A stretch of 64,000 nucleotides of DNA from NCBI RefSeq assembly GCF_025399795.1, contig NZ_JAODTZ010000029.1, positions 1 to 64,000 of the forward strand. The letters are read 5' to 3'. The notes beneath the pieces were generated by a model. It was not told the DNA's origin. It did no database searches and was given only the letters and a program-made list of their open reading frames with translations. Below, in pieces: positions 1 to 7,065 of this stretch (the first letter of the stretch is position 1; every line of letters begins with the position of its first letter). The position numbers and the translations under genes were made by a program. The DNA is from Streptomyces rhizosphaerihabitans. Its GTDB lineage: Bacteria; Actinomycetota; Actinomycetes; Streptomycetales; Streptomycetaceae.

Positions 1-301
1 TGGACGCCAGGGGCCGCGTCTGCTCGGCTCTGCCTGGGCCGATGGCGGACGGGATGGGAGCTCCCCGCGCACGCCACACTCGGTCGGCACTCGCAGACGG
101 CGCCCCCGCCATCTCGGAGCCTGAGCGCCCCCGCCGGAGGCATGTTCTGACCGGAGCACTCCGTGTCCAGGTCTCTACTCATGGGCCGTCGCTTGCTGCG
201 GCCCCAGGGGCCGACCCCGGCGCCGAAGGCGCAGAGGGGTCGGGCCCCAAGGGCCAGCCCGCGCTCGCGCGGGCACTTGAACCAGTAGAGAAAGTTGTTA
301 C
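1..301. other. No gene recognised at the window edge
   Basis: I find no convincing coding region here; the reading frames that are open look like GC-rich chance frames. The only structure is a stem formed by bases 207-218 and 236-248 with one bulged base. It lies just beyond the stop of the minus-strand gene ending at 302 and could help terminate it, but no T-run follows. Confidence 0.5.
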
Positions 302-1399
302 TCAGGCTTCGGCTGGGATGCGCCACAGGGGAGCGGCGTATTGCTCCGGGCGGCTACTGAGCAGTAGTGCTCTGAGGTCTTGGCGCTGCTTGCCGCTGAG
401 GCCGAGGGCTTCGGTGATCCTGCGGAACGTCGTGTGTGTGATGCCGCGGTCGCGGGCCTTGGCTTCGAACTGGTTGAGTTGGCGGAGTGTCGCTTCCGGG
501 TCGAGTTTCTGTTCTGGCTGGCTGCCGAGCCAATTGGCCTTGTTGCGCTCGTAGTCGATCTCCGAGTATCCGCAGACCTCGCGGCTGTGCTGCTCTGCCT
601 CGGCAAGGGTCTCCGTTGCGAGGATGGCGCGTGCGAGCTCGTTGCGGTTGAGGGCGTCATCCAGGTCCGCTTCGTGGACGGTGGGGCCTTCGTCGGTGAG
701 AGGGACCGGAAGGCCGGCGTCTCTGACCTCGCAGAGGCCGCGTACTCCGCGGGCGGTGGCGGCCAGCATCGCGGTCGCCTCGGACGGGTGCCACTCCAAG
801 ACCGAGCTGATCGGTTCGACGTGCCCGGCCGTGAGTGTCAGGGCTGCCGGGCCCATGCGGTCGGTCAGCAGCTCGGCCGGGAGCTCTCCGTCCAGGCCGG
901 GCCCGGCGACCAGGAGCCGTACGGGTGCGTTGACTTGGCAGCATGCGGACAGAGTGAGGGCGTCGCCGAGTGGGCTGCGCAGGGTGGGTTCGTCGCCCTT
1001 GGCGAGGATGTCGCCGCCCACGTCCAGGAGGTCGATGGACTCGGGGGCCAGGTGTTCGATGAGTTCTTCGAGCTGGCGTGTGATGCCCTCGGCGCCGTGC
1101 ATGGGGTCGATCAGGGCGAAGGTGTGGGGGAGTTCGGCTGCCAGGCGAGGGAGGGTCGAGCCTGCGGGGGCGATGGGCTTCGCGTCGGCCGGGACGGTCC
1201 AGACGCTTCGTGTGAGGGGTCGTAGGCCCGTGAAGTTCGCCGGCCCTCGTGGTCCTGGCACCGGGTCGATCAGGAGGCGGTCCCACGCGTAGGTGAGGAT
1301 CACCGCCGGACTGTCGCCGCCTCCGTAGAGGGCTGCGTCGAGCATTGCGGCGGCGACTGCGTCGCCCCCTCCTCCTGCTGCCACGATCAAGCGGGTCAC
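302..1399 (-). CDS. DUF1152 family protein
   Basis: Cytosolic protein of about 365 residues that I assign to the DUF1152 family, whose function is unknown. The N-terminal LIVAAGGGGDAVAAAML stretch is the family's glycine-rich signature, and a second conserved segment, DLLDVGGDILAKGDEPT, follows near residue 130. It is transcribed away from a GntR repressor gene, and the perfect inverted repeat at 1441-1463 lies in the shared promoter, so it is probably controlled by that repressor. I chose the GTG at 1399 because family members begin at this glycine motif. Upstream starts at 1435, 1456 or 1462 are also open, but the last two fall inside the operator. The family call is firm; the role is unknown. 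Confidence 0.75.
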   Translation of the reverse strand: MTRLIVAAGGGGDAVAAAMLDAALYGGGDSPAVILTYAWDRLLIDPVPGPRGPANFTGLRPLTRSVWTVPADAKPIAPAGSTLPRLAAELPHTFALIDPMHGAEGITRQLEELIEHLAPESIDLLDVGGDILAKGDEPTLRSPLGDALTLSACCQVNAPVRLLVAGPGLDGELPAELLTDRMGPAALTLTAGHVEPISSVLEWHPSEATAMLAATARGVRGLCEVRDAGLPVPLTDEGPTVHEADLDDALNRNELARAILATETLAEAEQHSREVCGYSEIDYERNKANWLGSQPEQKLDPEATLRQLNQFEAKARDRGITHTTFRRITEALGLSGKQRQDLRALLLSSRPEQYAAPLWRIPAEA

Positions 1400-1440
1400 C
1401 CTCGCAGCGTACGGGTTCCCCTGCTGGCCACTCACCCTAT

Positions 1441-1463
1441 AGTGGCTACTGGTCATAGCCACT
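1441..1463. promoter_or_regulatory. Operator of the first GntR regulator (divergent promoter)
   Basis: AGTGGCTA at 1441-1448 and TAGCCACT at 1456-1463 form a perfect 8-bp inverted repeat with a 7-base spacer, between the divergent DUF1152 and GntR genes. The same half sites recur at 2258-2298, upstream of the next gene pair. That pattern is expected if the GntR protein represses itself and its neighbours. The assignment to that protein is inferred from position. Confidence 0.7.
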
Positions 1464-1478
1464 TAGGGAGGGGCTCCG

Positions 1479-2219
1479 ATGCCGCAGATCGAAGAGACCC
1501 AGCCCAAGTACCTCCAGATCGCACACCACATCCGCGATCAGATTCTGCGAGGCGACTTGAGGCCTGGCGACGAGGTTCCTTCGGAGCGCCAACTGGCCGC
1601 GGACTGGAGCGTTTCACGCCCTACGGCGGCGCGGTCGCTGGAGGCCCTGAGTCACCAAGGTCTGGTGGAGAAGCGTCAGGGGTCGGGCACCTACGTGCGG
1701 GGCCTCGCGGTGAATCGGCGTGCTCGGGAGCTCTACGGTCGCGCCAAGCAGACCGGCAAGATCTACACGCCGGGCGAGTACGCGGTGATCACCTCCGCCG
1801 GCTGGCTGGAAGCCCCGGACTATGTGGCCGATGCGCTGAGTCTGGCGGCCGGCGCCCGAGCTGTTCATCGGCGCCGGGTGACCAAGAACGAGTCCGGCCC
1901 CATCACGATCTCGACGTCGTGGTTCGGCGTCGATGTCGGCGAGCGGGCCCCCAAGCTCCTTGATCCTGAACGGATTCAGGAGGGGACGCTCATGTACGTC
2001 GAGAGCATGACGGGTCGCCAGGGAAGCTATGCCGAAGACCGGATGTGCGCCCGGCTGGCGACCGAGGACGAGGCCGCTGACCTCGAACTTGAGCCCAGAG
2101 CAGCCGTCCTGATTGTCCATCACGTGGTCTATGACATGCAGGATCGGCCTCTGGAGTTCGCCGAGGCCACGTACCCGCCTGGGCGTTGGGCGTTCGAGCA
2201 GGGTTACCCGATCAGCTAG
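1479..2219 (+). CDS. GntR/HutC-type transcriptional repressor (UTRA domain)
   Basis: DNA-binding repressor of 246 residues. Residues about 10-75 form the winged helix typical of GntR proteins (KYLQIAHHIRDQILRGDL, then PSERQLAADWSVSRPTA, ending in RQGSGTYVRG). Residues about 95-240 fit the UTRA effector-binding domain of the HutC subfamily, with the typical C-terminal pattern LIVHHVVYDMQDRPLEFAE. The ATG follows GGGAGGGG at a suitable distance. In Streptomyces integrative elements and plasmids such repressors (KorSA, KorA) commonly control transfer genes, and its place in the tRNA-linked remnant suggests the same origin. The ligand is unknown. Confidence 0.88.
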   Translation: MPQIEETQPKYLQIAHHIRDQILRGDLRPGDEVPSERQLAADWSVSRPTAARSLEALSHQGLVEKRQGSGTYVRGLAVNRRARELYGRAKQTGKIYTPGEYAVITSAGWLEAPDYVADALSLAAGARAVHRRRVTKNESGPITISTSWFGVDVGERAPKLLDPERIQEGTLMYVESMTGRQGSYAEDRMCARLATEDEAADLELEPRAAVLIVHHVVYDMQDRPLEFAEATYPPGRWAFEQGYPIS

Positions 2220-2257
2220 AAAGTCGCGGCTCTCTTCGCGAACCGCTTGTGGCTTCG

Positions 2258-2298
2258 AGTGGTTAATGCCACTATCCAGTAAGTGGCTAAGGCCACTT
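2258..2298. promoter_or_regulatory. Two further GntR-type operators
   Basis: AGTGGTTAATGCCACT (2258-2273) and AAGTGGC-TAAG-GCCACTT (2281-2298, a perfect inverted repeat) stand side by side, 20-60 bases upstream of the small CxxCxGxG gene. Both repeat the AGTGGC/GCCACT half site seen at 1441-1463. The spacing suggests cooperative binding that blocks the promoter of the downstream pair of genes. Confidence 0.7.
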
Positions 2299-2317
2299 GA
2301 CCGGAAGGGGCACGGAC

Positions 2318-2500
2318 GTGAGCCAGGAGTGCGGGGAGTTACGGCACGTCTCGCGGGAAGCGGTCTGCCGTGGATGCCAGGGGCGAGGGTGGAAGCACGT
2401 CGGCTCCCGCTCGGCCCTGGCGCTCTCCGCCGCTGACGCTCGCGTCCGTGCTACGTCCAAGCGGCGCTGTCTCGACTGTGACGGCACCGGTAGGGAGTAG
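2318..2500 (+). CDS. Small CxxCxGxG zinc-binding-like protein
   Basis: A 60-residue protein with two CxxCxGxG motifs (CRGCQGRG near residue 17 and CLDCDGTG near the C-terminus), the pattern that binds one zinc ion in DnaJ-type zinc fingers. It has no other DnaJ domain. I chose the GTG at 2318 because GGAAGGGG precedes it by seven bases; an upstream TTG at 2297 lies inside the operator. Residue 8 is encoded by a rare TTA leucine codon, so translation may depend on the bldA tRNA. It overlaps the next gene by one base and is probably cotranscribed with it under the GntR operators. Function unknown. Confidence 0.7.
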   Translation: MSQECGELRHVSREAVCRGCQGRGWKHVGSRSALALSAADARVRATSKRRCLDCDGTGRE

Positions 2501-2950
2501 TGGCGCTCATGACGGATGCGCGTGAAGAGTCCGAAGCCGCGGTTGCCGGACCAACGCCGATCGGGGGTATGACCCTCTATCCCGTGCCCGAGTCCGTAGC
2601 TCGGGCGAGGCGATGGTTCCGGAAGTTCACCGCCCCGTACAACCTGGCCTGCCCGATCGATGACTGCGTACTGATGCTCTCCGAGCTGGTGACGAACGCG
2701 ATCCTCTACGGGGAGGCCGAAGAACCCTGGCGGGTCCGGGTCGAGTGGTCGCGCCTGGGGGAGTCCCTGCGGGTCGACGTCCACAACCCGGGCTTCCCGG
2801 CGGATGTCCGGCTGCGCAGCCAGGGCCAACGATGCGCACGGCCGCGGGCTCTGCCTGGTGAACGCGCTGGCGGACTCCTGGGCGGCCGGCCCCAGCCGCT
2901 TCGGTGGAACCGTCGTGTGGTTCCAGATCGACGAAGCCTGGAAGCCGTGA
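2500..2950 (+). pseudogene. Frameshifted HATPase_c (RsbW-like) ATP-binding protein
   Basis: Residues about 20-105 match the anti-sigma/histidine-kinase-type ATPase fold common in Streptomyces: the N-box SELVTNAILYG, then a VDVHNPG strand. The frame then leaves the family at about 2815-2826. From 2825 a frame one base further on continues the fold (NDAHGRGLCLVNALADSW) and stops at 2950, whereas the original frame runs as arginine-rich nonsense to 3009. One extra base explains this, so the gene is broken here unless the base is a sequencing error. GTG 2500 overlaps the previous stop; ATG 2509 is an alternative start. Intact relatives typically act as serine kinases or ATP-binding partners of regulators. 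Confidence 0.75.
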
Positions 2951-3016
2951 GTCGATCCCGACCTGTGGCGCCCTGCGCGTCCGCGGCTGTTCAGTACCCA
3001 CTCACGTGAGTAGGCT

Positions 3017-3035
3017 GGTTGACAGGTTGACTTGG
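3017..3035. promoter_or_regulatory. Operator of the second GntR regulator
   Basis: The sequence TTGACAGGTTGACTT at 3019-3033 lies 25 bases before the second GntR start. Its reverse complement without the last base, AAGTCAACCTGTCA, recurs at 4365-4378 in the next divergent promoter, and a shorter copy lies at 4331-4342. The repetition in both promoters suggests autoregulation and control of the membrane protein and transfer genes by the same repressor. Confidence 0.65.
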
Positions 3036-3057
3036 CGGATTCTCACTAGGCGGGGCT

Positions 3058-3786
3058 ATGGCGTACGAGGTGGCTGCACCCAAGTATGTGCGGCTGGCGC
3101 AGACGCTCCAGGGGCGTATCGAGGACGGTACCTATCCTCCGGGGAGCCGGGTCCCGAGTGAAAATCAGCTGGTCCAAGCCTTCGGGATGTCCCGGCCTAC
3201 CGTTGTCCGCGCGCTGGAACTGTTGAAGCGGGATGGCTGGCTGGAATCCCGGCAGGGGTTCGGCACCATCGTCCGAGGGCGGCCGGAAGTGGCCGAGCAG
3301 AAGGTCCAGCGCGGTCGGGAGGTACTCGACCGTCAGGAGGATCGGACCCCGGGCCGCCTCGTCGAAGTCTGCCAGGTGCCTGTACCGCCCCGAGTCGCTG
3401 GGCTCCTGGGTGTGCCCAGGAAGACTCGGGTGCTCCTTCGGCGGCTGCTGATCGAAGCGGATGGAGAGCCGGTTGAGCTTTCCTCTTCATACTTCCCTGT
3501 CGGCCTGGCGGAAGGTACTGAGCTCGCCGACTCGGCTCTGCTCACCGAAGGGCTGCGCGCGCACCTGGAGGCGCGCAAAAAGGTTCGCTTTGACCATGTC
3601 ACGGAGCGAGTTTCGGCACGTATTCCGAGCAAGGAAGAAGCGGACCTCCTTGAAATGCCCGAAGGGGAACCGGTTCTGGCCGTGCTCGTCCTTGCATGCG
3701 ACGCGACGGGGCAGGCCTTGCAGGTCACGGATGTCTTGCTGCCCGCTGACCGTCAAGAACTCGAAGAGACCTATCGCCTCGGCTGA
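3058..3786 (+). CDS. GntR/HutC-type repressor, second copy
   Basis: Repressor of 242 residues with the GntR winged helix at residues about 5-75 (KYVRLAQTLQGRIEDGTY, PSENQLVQAFGMSRPTVVR, SRQGFGTIVRG) and a UTRA-like effector domain at about 90-238. It is only distantly similar to the GntR at 1479 and sits on a different operator (TTGACAGGTTGACTT), so the two probably form separate switches. By position beside the transfer-type gene at 4769 it resembles the Kor-type repressors that keep conjugation genes of Streptomyces integrative elements silent. The ATG at 3058 follows a GGCGGGG ribosome site. Confidence 0.87.
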   Translation: MAYEVAAPKYVRLAQTLQGRIEDGTYPPGSRVPSENQLVQAFGMSRPTVVRALELLKRDGWLESRQGFGTIVRGRPEVAEQKVQRGREVLDRQEDRTPGRLVEVCQVPVPPRVAGLLGVPRKTRVLLRRLLIEADGEPVELSSSYFPVGLAEGTELADSALLTEGLRAHLEARKKVRFDHVTERVSARIPSKEEADLLEMPEGEPVLAVLVLACDATGQALQVTDVLLPADRQELEETYRLG

Positions 3787-3817
3787 CCCTGATCGCGGGG
3801 GCCTCGGCGTTGTCGTC

Positions 3818-4246
3818 TTACGCTCGCTGCTGCCTTGTGGCGAACCGATAGATCACGTAGGTGAGAGCCAGGATGAAGTCTGTGGCCACCCAGAGACCGA
3901 TGATCAGGCCGACCCCGATCGTGGTGCCCACGTCGCCGGCATCCTGGCAGGTCTTCAGGTTGTCGCCTGTCAGGCCTGAGCAGGATTCAGGTGTCCCGTT
4001 TCCGCTGGCGGCGCCCGCGATGACCCACACCAGGAAGAGGATCTGCACCGCGAGGAAGAACCAGAAGAAGACCCGGCGACGCTTCTTGGGAGGCGCCGGC
4101 GATTCCGCGGATGGCTGGATCGGAGGAGGAGCCTGCTGGGCTTCGCCCCACTGACGCGGTTGAGGCGGTCGCGTAGCGGCTGGTCGTGGGCCCCAGGCCT
4201 GCGGTGGCTGGGCGTGCGGGTTCTGGTTGTCGGGGACTTCGCTCAT
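3818..4246 (-). CDS. Small proline-rich membrane protein
   Basis: A 142-residue protein of unknown function. Residues 1-58 are a Pro/Gln/Arg-rich cytoplasmic tail ending in a KKRRR patch. Two membrane segments follow (about 60-80, FFWFFLAVQILFLVWVIAG, and about 108-130), separated by a loop holding two cysteines in CSGLTGDNLKTC. Such proteins often accompany transfer genes in Streptomyces integrative elements. It is divergent from the gene at 4414 and shares its operator-bearing promoter. GGAAGGA lies a proper distance before the ATG. Confidence 0.75.
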   Translation of the reverse strand: MSEVPDNQNPHAQPPQAWGPRPAATRPPQPRQWGEAQQAPPPIQPSAESPAPPKKRRRVFFWFFLAVQILFLVWVIAGAASGNGTPESCSGLTGDNLKTCQDAGDVGTTIGVGLIIGLWVATDFILALTYVIYRFATRQQRA

Positions 4247-4322
4247 CGCTGGTCCTTCCGGGAGGCGCTGTTCTCATCGTGCGCTTGTGATCGCGTCTGC
4301 GCTGCCGCTGAGCCTTCCAAGC

Positions 4323-4378
4323 GACTTGACAAGTCAACCTGGCGTCTCTAACTTCGAACTTGCTAAGTCAACCTGTCA
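4323..4378. promoter_or_regulatory. Repeated operators between membrane protein and transfer genes
   Basis: GACTTG-A-CAAGTC (4323-4335) is a perfect palindrome. It overlaps AAGTCAACCTGG (4331-4342), and AAGTCAACCTGTCA lies at 4365-4378. The last site matches the reverse complement of the site before the second GntR gene. They occupy the region between the divergent starts at 4246 and 4414, where a repressor would control both directions. Confidence 0.65.
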
Positions 4379-4413
4379 GGTCGTCTGGCGGGTGTCTACG
4401 AAGGAGAAGTTCT

Positions 4414-4764
4414 GTGCGTGCAATCCGAGTTGAGACCTCGTCCGCGACGATCCTGCTGACCGAGGCCCCTGAGCCGAAGGTCAAGGACCGGCAGACGGGC
4501 GAGATCGCCAAGGACGCGGTCAGTGGCGAGGCGCTGATGAAGGTCGGCGTCGTCTACATCGACGAGGGGGAGTCGTCGCTTATCGCGGTGACCGTCCCGG
4601 AGAGCGGGATCACGGGCGGCTTGGCCGTCGGAGCTCCGGTCTCCCTTCCCGGCCTCGTCGCTCGTCCCTGGGAGAGCATCTTCAGCGGGCAGGCCCGCCA
4701 CGGCATCGCCTATCGGGCGGCGGCCGTGGTCCCGGGTGCCTTCCCTGTCGGACAGGAGAACTGA
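4414..4764 (+). CDS. Conserved element protein of unknown function upstream of the translocase
   Basis: A 116-residue soluble protein with no motif I can name. It is rich in beta-forming stretches (VGVVYIDEGESSLIAVTVPE) and ends in VGQEN. Small proteins of this kind are usual immediately upstream of FtsK-like transfer genes in actinomycete integrative elements. The GTG at 4414 follows a strong AAGGAGAAG site. Only four bases separate its stop from the translocase start, so the two are an operon under the operators at 4323-4378. Confidence 0.7.
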   Translation: MRAIRVETSSATILLTEAPEPKVKDRQTGEIAKDAVSGEALMKVGVVYIDEGESSLIAVTVPESGITGGLAVGAPVSLPGLVARPWESIFSGQARHGIAYRAAAVVPGAFPVGQEN

Positions 4765-4768
4765 TCTC

Positions 4769-5689
4769 GTGTCCGAGCTGATGACCATGGCCGAGCTGGG
4801 CGGACCCCTCGCCTTATTAGGCGGGGCAGTCTACGCCCGGAAGGCGCATCCGGCGATCTACTGGGCCACGGTCGGACTGCCCTCATCGGTGGCCCGGTTG
4901 GTCGGCTCGTACAGCTCGACCATGGACGCGTGCGGGCTGACGGTTCAGCCGTCTCGTCTGCGGGCCCTGGCGGTGCGGGCCACCACCCGCTGTGAGGTTC
5001 GGCCGGTGCCTCCGCGTCGAGGGTTGATTCGTCCCACCTCCACGGGGCTGCGGGTCCGGCTTCGGCTCGCCCCCGGCCAGGAACCGGCGGACGTGGCGGC
5101 CTCGTGTGAGCGGCTGCGGCACGCCTGGGGCGTTCACGCGGTCCACGTTCGCGAGATCAAGCCGGGCGTGGTCGAGCTGCGGTTGGTCGGGTTCGACCTG
5201 CTGCGCAAGGTGAAGATGCCTCGCAGGGCGGGGCACGATCTCCTCGCCGTGCCGGTGGCTCTGCGGGAGGACGCGACCGTGTTCGTCCGCGACTACCGGG
5301 CCGTTCCTCATGAACTCGTCCTCGGTGCCACCTTGTCGGGGAAGTCGATGTTTCTCCGCAATCTGCTGACAGGGCTGGCCGCTCAGCCGGTCGCCCTGGT
5401 CGGCATCGACTGCAAGCGGGGTGTCGAGCTGGCGCCCTTCGCTCCGCGACTGTCGGCGTTGGCCACCGACTCCGACGAGGCCGCCGAACTGCTGCCCGTC
5501 CTCGTCCAGGAAATGGAGGACCGCTACGACCTGATCAAGGCGCGGCAGGGCATCGCGCCCGGCACCCCAGACGAGGAGATCACCTCTGACGTATGGGGAC
5601 TTCCGGACGACGAACGGCCGCCGCCCATCGTGAGTACAGGAAGCTGCTGCCCTGCCAGTAGCGGACGGGGCAGCAGAGAACACCGGTGA
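4769..5689 (+). pseudogene. Truncated FtsK/SpoIIIE-type transfer (Tra) DNA translocase
   Basis: The N-terminal two thirds of a conjugative DNA translocase of the kind that moves double-stranded DNA between Streptomyces mycelia. A hydrophobic N-terminal stretch is followed by the motor domain with Walker A GATLSGKS near residue 192 and the typical VGIDCKRGVELAPF segment. The sequence follows the family as far as DDERPPPIV, just before the expected Walker B strand, then turns into 18 unrelated residues and stops. The hexameric motor therefore cannot form. GTG 4769 is chosen for its site ACAGGAGAA. Two adjacent TTA codons lie near residues 16-17. The break lies about 95 bases from the tRNA gene, as expected for an element whose rep-xis-int end was deleted. 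Confidence 0.85.
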
Positions 5690-5703
5690 TCCAGACGATC
5701 ACC
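5644..5703. other. Inverted repeats at the element-chromosome junction
   Basis: Two inverted repeats lie between the broken translocase and the tRNA: CTGCTGCCC (5644-5652) with GGGCAGCAG (5668-5676), and GGTGATC (5685-5691) with GATCACC (5697-5703). A direct repeat of TCTGGCAC follows near 5706 and 5717. They could be recombinase arm sites or debris of the lost integrase end. No integrase reading frame is visible. Confidence 0.4.
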
Positions 5704-5748
5704 GTTCTGGCACGGATCTGGCACGCGGCGAGTAGTCGTGGCGGACAG

Positions 5749-5778
5749 CAAAAAGGCCCGGGTCGATGACCTGGGCCT
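5749..5778 (-). terminator. Terminator of tRNA-Gly
   Basis: On the minus strand, an 11-bp stem with one mismatch (5754-5764 with 5768-5778) is followed by five T residues (5754-5750). It lies seven bases beyond the encoded CCA of the tRNA and is a typical rho-independent terminator. Confidence 0.75.
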
Positions 5779-5784
5779 CTGTCA

Positions 5785-5858
5785 TGGAGCGGGTGACGAG
5801 AATCGAACTCGCACTCTCAGCTTGGGAAGCTGATGTTCTACCACTAAACTACACCCGC
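5785..5858 (-). tRNA. tRNA-Gly (anticodon CCC)
   Basis: The minus strand folds into a complete cloverleaf: acceptor GCGGGTG pairs with CACCCGC, the anticodon stem TCAGC/GCTGA encloses the loop TTCCCAA with anticodon CCC, and GTTCGATTC forms the T loop region. U73 as discriminator fits glycine tRNA, and the CCA end is encoded (5785-5787). The 3' end faces the element remnant on its left, the usual geometry when a tRNA gene serves as an integration site. It reads codon GGG. Confidence 0.95.
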
Positions 5859-6126
5859 GCAAGACGCCGGTTGAGCCGGTGCCGAATGCTCGCTCACTCT
5901 ACCTCATGCCCGGCCTCCGGCGCCGAAGCCGTGGGGCCCGCTCGTGTTTCGGAGGGCGGATGCGGCTGCGTGGGACCGGAGTTGGGGCGTACGGTGGGGG
6001 CGTTGAAGTGGGTCCGGGTGGGGTCGGAGTGCCGCCTGGAGAGCCGTCTCTTTCATCCCGTAATGTGGCTTTCCTCGTCAGGGCATCAGCCTGACGTGGC
6101 TCTTGGGGAAGGGACTCTGGGACTTG

Positions 6127-6297
6127 ATGGAGCACACCGTCGTCCGTTGTGCCGAGGGGCACGTGTTCAGCACCGCTTCGTTCCCGATGCAGCAGGCCGA
6201 GCGGCTCGGCCCCGGCCGGCTGCTCCGGTGTCCACGGTGTGCCCGGCTCCGCAGTGTGGTGCTGGTCGCCTTGGAGAAGGCAGTGACCGAGCAGTAG
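6127..6297 (+). CDS. Small Cys-containing protein
   Basis: A 56-residue protein with one cysteine in the N-terminal VVRCAEGHVF and a CPRC pair near residue 39, an arrangement that suggests a small zinc ribbon. No enzyme motif is seen. I prefer the ATG at 6127, preceded by GGGGAAGGGA at 12 bases; a TTG at 6103 is in frame but lies on top of that site. It lies between the tRNA and dcd in what looks like conserved Streptomyces chromosome. Function unknown. Confidence 0.65.
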   Translation: MEHTVVRCAEGHVFSTASFPMQQAERLGPGRLLRCPRCARLRSVVLVALEKAVTEQ

Positions 6298-6310
6298 AAG
6301 CGGGCGCAGT

Positions 6311-6418
6311 CGCTACAGCGTCGTAGCGGTGGCGTCGTAGGGGTGACGTTGCAGTGGCGACGTCGAAGTGGTGACGTCGTAGTGGTGACGGAAATGCAGT
6401 GGCGTCGTAGCGGTGAAG
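6311..6418. repeat. Degenerate 12-15 bp tandem repeats upstream of dcd
   Basis: About seven imperfect copies built on GTCGTAGYGGTGACG (for example near 6322, 6333, 6364, 6375 and 6402) fill the space between the small Cys gene and dcd. They are noncoding and direct, with varying unit length. Their position before the dcd promoter makes slippage or regulator binding possible, but neither is shown. Confidence 0.6.
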
Positions 6419-6485
6419 GAGCAGTTCGGGCGCGCGGGGTCGTCACGATTGTGGTGGCTCCGCGCGCCTTGCGTATCCTCAGGGC

Positions 6486-7061
6486 GTGCTTCTCTCAGAC
6501 AAGGACATCCGGGCCGAGATCGACGCCGGGCGGGTCCGGATCGATCCCTACGACGAATCCATGGTGCAGCCGTCGAGCATCGACGTGCGCCTCGACCGCT
6601 ACTTCCGGGTGTTCGAGAACCACCGCTACCCCCACATCGACCCCGCGATCGAGCAGGCGGACCTCACGCGGCTCGTCGAGCCCGAGGGTGACGAGCCGTT
6701 CATCCTCCATCCCGGAGAGTTCGTCCTCGCCAGTACGTACGAGGTCATCTCGCTGCCCGACGACCTCGCCTCGCGGCTCGAAGGCAAGAGTTCGCTGGGA
6801 CGGCTGGGGCTGGTCACCCACTCCACCGCCGGGTTCATCGACCCCGGGTTCTCCGGGCACGTGACCCTCGAGCTGTCCAACCTCGCGACACTGCCGATCA
6901 AGCTGTGGCCGGGGATGAAGATCGGACAGCTGTGCATGTTCCGGCTCAGCTCGCCGGCCGAGTTCGCGTACGGCAGCGATCGGTACGGCTCCCGTTACCA
7001 GGGTCAGCGCGGGCCGACCGCCTCGCGGTCGTTCCTGAACTTCCACCGCACCCAGGTCTGA
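6486..7061 (+). CDS. dcd: dCTP deaminase
   Basis: Deaminates dCTP to dUTP in pyrimidine deoxynucleotide synthesis. The 191-residue length is normal. Diagnostic features are the N-terminal LSDKDIRAEIDAGRVRIDP, SSIDVRLD near residue 35, EGKSSLGRLGL near residue 99, and the active-site strand HSTAGFIDPGFSGHVTLEL around residues 113-131 with the catalytic glutamate. The trimeric enzyme is related to dUTPase. The GTG at 6486 is the family start. It is followed after four bases by a phosphoribosyltransferase gene, so the two are probably one transcription unit for nucleotide metabolism. Confidence 0.97.
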   Translation: MLLSDKDIRAEIDAGRVRIDPYDESMVQPSSIDVRLDRYFRVFENHRYPHIDPAIEQADLTRLVEPEGDEPFILHPGEFVLASTYEVISLPDDLASRLEGKSSLGRLGLVTHSTAGFIDPGFSGHVTLELSNLATLPIKLWPGMKIGQLCMFRLSSPAEFAYGSDRYGSRYQGQRGPTASRSFLNFHRTQV

Positions 7062-7065
7062 GGCG

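Noticed and set aside
6311..6418. Repeat array considered as a CRISPR
   Set aside because: Units are short, irregular and lack unique spacers; no cas genes are near.
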